DNA from: JAPUDQ01 sp049289035
GTDB lineage: Bacteria > Patescibacteriota > Saccharimonadia > Saccharimonadales > Saccharimonadaceae
Assembly (NCBI GenBank): GCA_049289035.1
Contig: JBAQIV010000048.1
Span: 1-26,429 of the forward strand
Length of the DNA stretch: 26,429 nucleotides
Direction: 5' to 3'
Of the stretch, positions 20,190 through 26,429 are shown piece after piece. Position 1 is the stretch's first letter. Each line of letters begins with the position of its first letter. The translations under genes were made by a program, and so were the position numbers. Below the pieces are notes generated by a model. That model did not search any database. It saw only the letters and a program-made list of their open reading frames with translations, and was not told the DNA's origin.

Positions 20190-20637
20190 ATTCTCGGCGT
20201 ATGATAGCGCGCGACAACGGATCAATATCGTGCGGCAAGGCTCGTACTTTGTACCATTTGCGATCGATAATTTCTGCTCGACGATACCACGGCAATGCTG
20301 GCAAGGCGTGTTTTTTTGTCTGAAGGGTGTAAAAGATTAGGTCGCAGCGCAATGGGTACAGCGCCGGCTGCGTCGTCAGATACGTAAGTGCCGCGCGGTC
20401 AACCACAAGCCCTGTTTCTTCACGTACCTCGCGTATCGCCGCCCGTGATGGCGCTTCACCTCTGTTGACGCCCCCGCCGGGCAAGGTCCAGCGCTGGTGC
20501 GAAAACCATGTCTTGGTGAGCAGCACATAGCCGCCACGAGTTCGTAACTCTACCCGAGTACGCGGACGTGTGCGCGAGGAAACCACTGCAATCAATGGCA
20601 TCATGAGGAAATGTAGCCACTTACCAAGCCATTTCAT
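20176..20637 (-). CDS. Nudix hydrolase
   Basis: A 153-residue pyrophosphohydrolase of unknown substrate (nucleotide or nucleotide-sugar type). The Nudix box is complete: G55-x5-E61-x7-R69-E70-V71-x-E73-E74-x-G76-L77, in GGVNRGEAPSRAAIREVREETGL. WTLPGGGV just before it is typical of MutT-like members. The first 20 residues (WLHFLMMPLIAVV) are hydrophobic and could be a membrane anchor or part of the fold. The ATG overlaps the pcrA stop by 4 nt, so it is co-translated with the helicase. Coupling with a repair helicase would fit nucleotide-pool cleaning, but this is inference. Confidence 0.92.
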   Translation of the reverse strand: MKWLGKWLHFLMMPLIAVVSSRTRPRTRVELRTRGGYVLLTKTWFSHQRWTLPGGGVNRGEAPSRAAIREVREETGLVVDRAALTYLTTQPALYPLRCDLIFYTLQTKKHALPALPWYRRAEIIDRKWYKVRALPHDIDPLSRAIIRREFADK

Positions 20638-22763
20638 GACAGCTTCTCCAGCGGCGCAAACGCAACATTGAGTTTTTTGACACCTTTGCCACGAAACGCC
20701 ACTGTCACCACCGTGCCGTCGATGTGCGTCACTAGCCCCTGTCCAAATACCCGGTGCGCCACACGGTCGCCCACCGCCAGATCAAGCTGATCATCCACCT
20801 CATAATGCACTTCGTTCTCTGTTCGTTTTACCCCATATTGCATGGTCGGAGCAATTTCAGTCACTTCTATTTCGCTCAGAAAGCGCGATGGCGGGTTGTA
20901 CTGTGTGCTACCAAAAATCATGCGGCTACTGGCTGAACTTAGGTATAATTCCTCGCGCGCCCGTGTCATGCCGACATAGCATAGACGGCGTTCTTCTTCC
21001 ATTTGCTCCGGCTCGTAGAGTGCCCGAGTATGCGGAAAGATAGTCTCTTCCATGCCGATCATAAACACCACCGGAAATTCTAGGCCTTTAGCGGCATGCA
21101 GCGTCATAAGCGTAATTGCGTCTTGCGTGCTATCGCTCATGTCGAGGTCGGAGATAAGTGAAATTTCCTCGAGGTAACTCGGTACGTCTAGGTCGGCGCG
21201 CTCACGAGCATCGCTGACGAGTTCGCGTACGTTACCCTGGCGGTCTTCAGCTTGTGGCGTGCCATCGTCGAGGTGATCGAGATATTTAAACCGTTTGATG
21301 ATGAGTTCGCACATATCGGCAAGATTGGTGGTGGGCATTTCGCGCTGTAAGGAGGTGAGGGCCTCGCCCAGTTCGCGCAGTGCCGTCTTGGCCCGTGGCG
21401 TCAACGGTGTGCATAGATCGACCGAATTCATAGCCGTAATCAAGTCCATATCAGTTTGTGATTGCCAACCCAGAAACTTTTCGACACTGGTTGCGCCCAG
21501 ACCGCGCGTCGGCACGTTGACAATGCGCGCAAAACTAGGACGGTCATGCGGCTGGTAAAGGAGTCTTAGATACGCGATGATATCTTTGATTTCCTTGCGA
21601 TCATAAAACCGCATGCCACCGACAATTCGGTACGGGACCCCGTAGCGAATACACATCTCCTCGACAGCCCGCGACTGAGCGTTGGTACGGTACAGTACAG
21701 CATAGTGCTGAAACCGCCGTACACCTCGCTCGACATCGCTTTTTATCCGCGTGACGACACTTTCGGCTTCTTGTAGCTCTGAGCCGGTGTACATTACCTG
21801 CACCGGCAAGCCGCCAGTCTTATCTGTAAATAGACGCTTGTCAATTCGGCGTGTATTTTTTTCAATCACATTTTGTGCAGCATCTAGGATAGGCTGCGTG
21901 CTGCGATAATTTTGCTCGAGCTTGACAACGACTGCTCCTTGATGGTCTCGTTCAAAATTGAGTATATTGGTAAAATCTGCACCTCTCCAACTGTAAATCG
22001 ATTGCGCGTCGTCACCGACGACGCAGATGTTTTGTGATTCGTTGGTGAGGAGTTTGATCAGGCGGTACTGGGCAGCGTTGGTGTCTTGGTACTCGTCAAT
22101 CAATATATACTGAAAGCGTTTACGCCACACGGCGAGTAGTTCGTCAGATGAGCGCAGTAGTCGGACCGCTTCGGCAATGAGATCATCAAAATCAAGTGCG
22201 GCAGTTGATTGAAGGAGTCGCTCGTAAACTGGAAAGACTTCTGCAGCGGCTTTTTGTAATGGTAATTTCGCGAGACTAGCGTACTCTGACGCGCTGACAA
22301 GATCATTTTTGGCGGTACTGATCTGACTCGCGATACCACGCGGGGTATAGGATTTTTCAGAGATACCGAGCTGCTTCATAGCTTGTTTGATCAAACTTAA
22401 GCGATCAGCTTCGTCCAGAATGATGAAGTTTTTAGGTATACCGATATGCTCGCCGTCGAACCGGAGCATACGCACACAAATGGAGTGAAATGTGCCCATC
22501 CAAAACATAAAACTACGGTTTGAGGCATCTTCACCAGTGAGGTGCGCCAGACGTTCGCGCATTTCGCGTGCGGCCTTGTTTGTAAAGGTCACGGCCAGTA
22601 TCGCGCCCGATGGCACGCCCTGTTCGAGTAGGTAGGCTATGCGATGCGTCAATGTCTTGGTTTTTCCCGAACCCGCACCAGCCAATATAAGCAACGGCCC
22701 CGACTCGTGCAAAACGGCCGTTTTTTGTGCATCATTAAGACCAGCGACAATAGAATGAGACAT
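20634..22763 (-). CDS. pcrA: UvrD/PcrA-type superfamily 1 DNA helicase
   Basis: A 3'-5' DNA helicase for repair and removal of proteins from DNA. The 709 residues contain all SF1A motifs: Q-motif (LNDAQKTAV), Walker A GAGSGKT (29-35), Ia VTFTNKAAREM (58-68), II LIDEYQDT (221-228), III VVGDDAQSIYSWRGAD (248-263), IV LEQNYRST (282-289), V LMTLHAAKGLEFPVVFMIG, and VI EEERRLCYVGMTRAREELYL. The C-terminal 45 residues (VGDRVAHRVFGQGLVTHIDG) form the Tudor-like domain that binds RNA polymerase in PcrA. Length is normal. TACAAT lies 11 nt before the ATG. It heads a coupled run with the Nudix gene and begins 28 nt after the acidic-protein gene. Confidence 0.96.
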   Translation of the reverse strand: MSHSIVAGLNDAQKTAVLHESGPLLILAGAGSGKTKTLTHRIAYLLEQGVPSGAILAVTFTNKAAREMRERLAHLTGEDASNRSFMFWMGTFHSICVRMLRFDGEHIGIPKNFIILDEADRLSLIKQAMKQLGISEKSYTPRGIASQISTAKNDLVSASEYASLAKLPLQKAAAEVFPVYERLLQSTAALDFDDLIAEAVRLLRSSDELLAVWRKRFQYILIDEYQDTNAAQYRLIKLLTNESQNICVVGDDAQSIYSWRGADFTNILNFERDHQGAVVVKLEQNYRSTQPILDAAQNVIEKNTRRIDKRLFTDKTGGLPVQVMYTGSELQEAESVVTRIKSDVERGVRRFQHYAVLYRTNAQSRAVEEMCIRYGVPYRIVGGMRFYDRKEIKDIIAYLRLLYQPHDRPSFARIVNVPTRGLGATSVEKFLGWQSQTDMDLITAMNSVDLCTPLTPRAKTALRELGEALTSLQREMPTTNLADMCELIIKRFKYLDHLDDGTPQAEDRQGNVRELVSDARERADLDVPSYLEEISLISDLDMSDSTQDAITLMTLHAAKGLEFPVVFMIGMEETIFPHTRALYEPEQMEEERRLCYVGMTRAREELYLSSASSRMIFGSTQYNPPSRFLSEIEVTEIAPTMQYGVKRTENEVHYEVDDQLDLAVGDRVAHRVFGQGLVTHIDGTVVTVAFRGKGVKKLNVAFAPLEKLS

Positions 22764-22791
22764 ATCTACACTCTATTGTAGACCAAAGTTG

Positions 22792-24126
22792 CTACTGTTG
22801 ACCGTATAGAAAATACAACACGCCAAGAACCGAGCCAGTCAAGAACAATACGCCAGCTATTATAAACCAGACGACCTTCGAGACACCGTGTTTGGCAGCA
22901 CCAGCCTCGAGCGGCTTGTGATAGGTATCGGCGTCGAAGACTGGGTGTGACTGTGTATCGGTTTTCTCTTCTGCAGCGCGGTACTGTGGTGCAATCGAGG
23001 TTGCAGCAGTTGGGGTTTTGGCTGGAGCATCGGCCGGCTTACTGTCTGATTCTGCTGGCACTGCTTCACCAACTGTTTCGTTAGCTTCTACAGCCATGAT
23101 CTCTTCGCCAAATTCTTTTGGCATCGCTGCTGGTGGCATGTCCGATGGTGCGCTCAAGGTGTCAGATGCAGGTGTCGAAGCGTCGGCATTGAGCGGGCGT
23201 TTTTCAACTGGTACATCAGGTATAAATGGCGTTTGGTGTGATGTCGGCACTGTCGGTTCAGTTGTTTCACTTGGTTCTGGGGTCGCTTCAGACATGGTGG
23301 CGTCAGAGGGTTGTTCGGGTGTTTCGAGACCATGCTCAGCCAGGCTAGGTTCAGCTTCTTCAGTCATGACGTCACCGTCTGCCGGCTGGTCGTCAGGGCT
23401 ATCAGAAATAGACGCATCGGTCGGTGATGGCTCTACCTCTTCATCTACCATATTTGGCATATCTGGCGAGGTGACGGTCTCAGTCGCACCATCACTGATG
23501 GGGGCTTCTTCTTCAACTTTAAAGTCAGCTGAGGGTGCCAAAGCAACGCCACTCCGAGTTGGCATAGGCCGTGGCGTCATATCGGTATGACCAGCAGGTG
23601 GTACGACGTCCATAAATCGACCTCGTTTGTGAGGAATGGTGTCAACTTTGACAAGTTCAGCCTCTGGAGCTTCCATAAGCGTATTTTCTTGCTCGGGAGT
23701 TGTGGTAACTGGTTGCTTAGCCGGTTCTTCAACTACAGGAGAACTTTGGTCAAGTGACTCATCAGTCGTCTCATGGCTTTCTTCATGAAATGCGTCGAGA
23801 GTTGGCACGGCGGGCAAATCTTCTGGGGTCAATGCAGCATCGACTGTAGACTCTGGCGTAGTAGACTGCTCGGGTTCAAGTGAAACAGGAGGCTCATCGA
23901 TAACCGACTGCTCTGGTTCGGTAATCGGTGGCAGCACTGGAGCCGATGAAGTGTCGTCGGTAGCATCTGTCACAGCACTATCACCTGGTTCATCACTCTG
24001 TGGTGCCTGTACTGGCACAGATGGCTCAGCGACCGTAACCGCCGGCTTTGCTGCGTCATCACTTGGTTTTTTCGTTAATACTGAGCTGACTGCGCGATCT
24101 AGTTCGTCAAAGTCAAAGTCTTTCAT
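22792..24126 (-). CDS. acidic low-complexity, tail-anchored membrane protein of unknown function
   Basis: This 444-residue protein has a short N-terminal motif (MKDFDFDELDRAVSSVLTKK). About 380 residues rich in Pro, Glu, Asp, Ser, Thr and Ala follow, with near-repeats of PEQ, SEPE and DAT type and no predicted fold. A single C-terminal membrane helix (KVVWFIIAGVLFLTGSVLGV) ends in YFLYGQQ. The long acidic part should face the cytoplasm if it is a true tail anchor. I start at the ATG at 24124-24126, with GGGTGG upstream as ribosome binding site. It lies between tpiA and pcrA with short gaps. No family is recognised; the N-terminal and C-terminal ends look the most constrained. Confidence 0.75.
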   Translation of the reverse strand: MKDFDFDELDRAVSSVLTKKPSDDAAKPAVTVAEPSVPVQAPQSDEPGDSAVTDATDDTSSAPVLPPITEPEQSVIDEPPVSLEPEQSTTPESTVDAALTPEDLPAVPTLDAFHEESHETTDESLDQSSPVVEEPAKQPVTTTPEQENTLMEAPEAELVKVDTIPHKRGRFMDVVPPAGHTDMTPRPMPTRSGVALAPSADFKVEEEAPISDGATETVTSPDMPNMVDEEVEPSPTDASISDSPDDQPADGDVMTEEAEPSLAEHGLETPEQPSDATMSEATPEPSETTEPTVPTSHQTPFIPDVPVEKRPLNADASTPASDTLSAPSDMPPAAMPKEFGEEIMAVEANETVGEAVPAESDSKPADAPAKTPTAATSIAPQYRAAEEKTDTQSHPVFDADTYHKPLEAGAAKHGVSKVVWFIIAGVLFLTGSVLGVLYFLYGQQ

Positions 24127-24141
24127 GCCCACCCTACTTAC

Positions 24142-24924
24142 TCAATTGCTATTATTGTTACGTTTATTATGCGCCACGGCGACCATCTTGGCAAATGAAT
24201 GTGCACTGAGACTAGCACCTCCAACCAGAAGGCCATCAACTCGCTCAATCGACACGTACTGCTCAGCGTTTTCATCGTTGCAGCTACCACCGTATAGTAT
24301 ACGCAGCTCAGCAGCGGCTTTCTCGCCGTATAGTGTCACAACCTGGCGATGAACAAGCGAGGCGACAGTCGTCACATCTTCAACTGATGCTGATTTGCCG
24401 GTGCCAATCGCCCAAACCGGTTCATAGGCGATAATCACGTCTTTGATCTCTTCCGATGTGACATTGGCAAGCCCACTGGTCAGCTGGTCATGAATGACAT
24501 GTTTGGTCTCGTGGTCCACTCGTTGCTGTGCTGTCTCGCCAATACAGAGAATAGGCCGCATCTTGTTGCGCAGCACCGCCTGTACTTTGGCGCGGATATC
24601 ACGTTCATGTTCACCAAAGATATGACGCCGCTCTGAGTGGCCGACTATCACATAATCAGCTAGACCACGCAGCTGCGTCGCCGACACTTCGCCCGTATAG
24701 GCCCCTTCATCGCGCCAGTAGCAGTTTTGGGCACCAAGTTTAAATTGGCGTCGGTCGATCTGGAGGCTGAGGGACTGGAGTGTCAAAAATGTCGGACAGA
24801 GTACCACTTCGACATCGCGGTGCACCTCGACAAGCTTGGCGAGACTATGAACGAGCATGCTGGCTTCATGCACGTTCTTGTGCATCTTCCAGTTGCCCAC
24901 AATCAGAGTTTTTCTCGCAGTCAT
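24142..24924 (-). CDS. tpiA: triosephosphate isomerase
   Basis: Interconverts dihydroxyacetone phosphate and glyceraldehyde 3-phosphate. The 260 residues carry N11 and K13 (GNWKMHK), catalytic H96 (VIVGHSERR), catalytic E168 with loop 6 (AYEPVWAIGTGK), and the phosphate-binding RILYGGSC and VDGLLVGGASL segments. All catalytic residues are intact. The last residues (AHNKRNNNSN) are a polar tail. It follows pgk after a 146-nt spacer that contains a long-range inverted repeat; a CATAAT is 5 nt before the ATG and no Shine-Dalgarno is evident. With pgk it indicates a working lower glycolysis. Confidence 0.96.
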   Translation of the reverse strand: MTARKTLIVGNWKMHKNVHEASMLVHSLAKLVEVHRDVEVVLCPTFLTLQSLSLQIDRRQFKLGAQNCYWRDEGAYTGEVSATQLRGLADYVIVGHSERRHIFGEHERDIRAKVQAVLRNKMRPILCIGETAQQRVDHETKHVIHDQLTSGLANVTSEEIKDVIIAYEPVWAIGTGKSASVEDVTTVASLVHRQVVTLYGEKAAAELRILYGGSCNDENAEQYVSIERVDGLLVGGASLSAHSFAKMVAVAHNKRNNNSN

Positions 24925-24971
24925 TAGTGATTATGCTTTCTTATACATAGTGTACACAAAATTTGATGATT

Positions 24972-25060
24972 CGTATACCGTAGACCGTAGACTTATAATG
25001 TGAGTGTGAAAAAATAGAAAGAAGCTGTCTAGTGCTTTTTTGGGATATATACGGTATACG
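24972..25060. repeat. 11-bp inverted repeat and 7-bp tandem repeat in the pgk-tpiA spacer
   Basis: CGTATACCGTA (24972-24982) is perfectly inverted at 25050-25060, with ATT(C) continuing the match outward after a one-base bulge. The 67-nt interior holds a second copy of CCGTAGA directly after the left arm (ATACCGTAGACCGTAGAC) and A/G-rich sequence. The surrounding 146-nt gap 24925-25070 has no gene. Possible roles are pgk termination or an operator; neither can be shown here. Confidence 0.6.
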
Positions 25061-25070
25061 GAATACGCTC

Positions 25071-26303
25071 TTATGCATCCATCAACGCTTCGATACCGGG
25101 TAGTTTAGCGCCCGACATGAGTTCGATACTCGCACCACCACCGGTCGATACGTGGTCGAAACTAGCGCCATCGTGACCGTCCCAGTGCATCACAAAATCT
25201 GCCGTATCGCCACCACCGACAATGCTCGTGACATCACCTTTCTGTTGTGCCAGTGCCAGCGCAACGCGCGCTGAACCGTGTGCGAAGTTGGGTAGTTCGG
25301 CCATGCCCATGGTGCCGTTCCATACCACTGTATGCGACTGGTTGATTGCGGCGACGGTACGTTCGATGCTGTCGGTACCGATGTCGAGTATGATGTCGCT
25401 AGCCGCTACGTCGTGCACGCCCACCACGCGACGCTTAGCCGCTTCATCGATCGTCGTCGCAACGGCGACATCAGTCGGCAGCATGAGAAATCGTGCAAAT
25501 GCTTCGGGAGTGGTGGCTTTTTTAGCGACGGCATCGTAAATGTGACGGATGGTGTCGTCACAGCCGTCTTCGACTTTGCTTTTGCCAATCGGCAGGCCGT
25601 TGTAGCGCAAAAATGTGTTGGCCATTGCCCCGCCGATGATGATTTGGTCGGCCACGGCGACGAATTTTTCGATCACCGGTATCTTGTCGCTAATCTTGGC
25701 ACCGCCGAGGATTGCCGTCAGCGGCCGTTTGGGGTGATTCATGGCGCCCATGATCATGTGGTATTCTTTTTCGAGCAGTAACCCGGCCGAACTGGGTAGA
25801 AAGTGCGTCACCGCCTCAGTGCTGGCATGCGCGCGGTGCACTATGCCAAAGCCATCTTGGACAAAATAGTCAGCGCTGCTATCGCGTGCGAGCGCGGCCG
25901 CAAATTCGCGGTCGTTGGCTTCTTCGCCCGGGTGAAAGCGCAGGTTTTCGAGCAGCAAGACATCACCCGCGTGCAAGCGCTTACTGGCTTGTACGACTTT
26001 GTCGCCCACACAATCACTGACAAATTTGACTGGTCGGTGCAGTAGTTCCATCAGCCGATGTGCGACAGGCTCAAGGCTCTCCGTCTCATTTGGTTTTCCT
26101 TCCGGACGACCAAGATGCGCGCACAGCACTACTTTGCAGCGGCGTTTCAGCAGCGCTTCAATCGTTGGTAAACTGGCGCGAATGCGAAAATCATCATCAA
26201 TCACCCCCTCATGCAGCGGCACATTATAATCCACCCGTACCAACACCGCCCGCCCATCGAGCGGCACATCGCGAAAACTTTTTTTAGGAAATTTACCCAC
26301 CAT
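25071..26303 (-). CDS. pgk: phosphoglycerate kinase
   Basis: Transfers phosphate from 1,3-bisphosphoglycerate to ADP. The 410 residues show the N-domain substrate site VLVRVDYNVPL (20-30), DDDFRIRASLPTI, AHLGRPEGKPN, LLLENLRFHPGEE and HRAHAST. In the C-domain, the nucleotide site is ILGGAKISDKI, WNGTMGMAELPNFAHG and SIVGGGDTADFV, ending in HVSTGGGASIELMSG. All are family hallmarks. I start at the ATG at 26301-26303 (MVGKFPKKSF); the longer frame back to 26342 adds 13 unlikely residues. TATAGT lies 10 nt upstream and no Shine-Dalgarno is seen. It is the first gene of the minus-strand run in this window. Confidence 0.97.
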   Translation of the reverse strand: MVGKFPKKSFRDVPLDGRAVLVRVDYNVPLHEGVIDDDFRIRASLPTIEALLKRRCKVVLCAHLGRPEGKPNETESLEPVAHRLMELLHRPVKFVSDCVGDKVVQASKRLHAGDVLLLENLRFHPGEEANDREFAAALARDSSADYFVQDGFGIVHRAHASTEAVTHFLPSSAGLLLEKEYHMIMGAMNHPKRPLTAILGGAKISDKIPVIEKFVAVADQIIIGGAMANTFLRYNGLPIGKSKVEDGCDDTIRHIYDAVAKKATTPEAFARFLMLPTDVAVATTIDEAAKRRVVGVHDVAASDIILDIGTDSIERTVAAINQSHTVVWNGTMGMAELPNFAHGSARVALALAQQKGDVTSIVGGGDTADFVMHWDGHDGASFDHVSTGGGASIELMSGAKLPGIEALMDA

Positions 26304-26429
26304 AATTATATAAACTATAGCACTAACCACGCGCCCGGTCACGGGTTACGTAAGTGGGGTTCATTAAACTAAAACGGAACATCCCGTAAAATTAGGTTTG
26401 TACAACAACTAATCTTAGAGGAGATGTTC
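26304..26429. other. right-edge intergenic region, possible plus-strand gene start beyond the window
   Basis: No complete gene is present. At the extreme edge, AGAGGAG (26416-26422) on the plus strand is a good ribosome binding site, so a divergently transcribed gene may begin just outside. GAACATC near 26382 is inverted as GATGTTC at 26423-26429. The region must also hold the pgk promoter. Confidence 0.3.

Noticed and set aside
20148..20225. Longer lysozyme protein starting at TTG within the Nudix gene
   Set aside because: A promoter with TTGCAG-17-TACAAT lies inside this stretch, and the signal helix is complete from the GTG at 20147.

Overview
This 26.4 kb window is a dense block of bacterial housekeeping genes. 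Every confident gene lies on the minus strand, often with 4-nt ATGA/GTGA overlaps. The content suggests Patescibacteria/CPR, most likely Candidatus Saccharibacteria (TM7). The reasons are a short AlaRS lacking the usual C-terminal domains, a short MetRS, an FtsA/PilM-like protein followed by a large bitopic 'baseplate-J-like' protein, a secreted DUF348-G5-lysozyme protein, and -10-like hexamers directly in front of start codons. This assignment is an inference from gene content; no rRNA or tRNA gene is visible.

Reading from the high-coordinate end, which is the direction of transcription, the genes are: pgk and tpiA (lower glycolysis); an acidic tail-anchored protein; pcrA, a Nudix hydrolase and a secreted muralytic protein; rsmA; a small membrane protein with its own canonical promoter and unusual codon use; a laccase-domain (PgeF/YfiH) protein; a DedA protein; a REP-associated tyrosine transposase (RAYT) flanked by two near-identical long palindromes; metG and tatD; a tRNA-thiolation operon (two unknown genes, cysteine desulfurase, DUF218, mnmA); a small helical protein; alaS; an FtsA/PilM-like, bitopic protein, ruvX, mltG operon; and an ABC exporter.

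Three observations stand out. (1) alaS has an in-frame TAA exactly where the conserved Glu before the CGGPH editing-site motif should be. The reading frame continues intact for another 46 codons, so the sequence is either a fresh nonsense allele, a base error, or a recoded site. (2) Three conserved genes (tatD, alaS, rsmA) carry in-frame insertions of about 35-45 residues at family-variable loops, and the DNA of each insertion is made of inverted repeats. The tatD case is a 107-bp fold-back element with 22-bp perfect outer arms. These look like protein-coding palindromic elements, comparable in concept to Rickettsia RPEs. (3) The RAYT unit is bounded by a 54-bp perfect palindrome and a 56-bp near copy, and it lies just upstream of metG. 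Whether (2) and (3) are mechanistically linked is open, because the coding palindromes do not share sequence with the RAYT palindromes.

There is no gene-free stretch longer than about 190 bp. The longest gaps are the left edge (1-185), the tpiA-pgk spacer (24925-25070) and the right edge (26304-26429).
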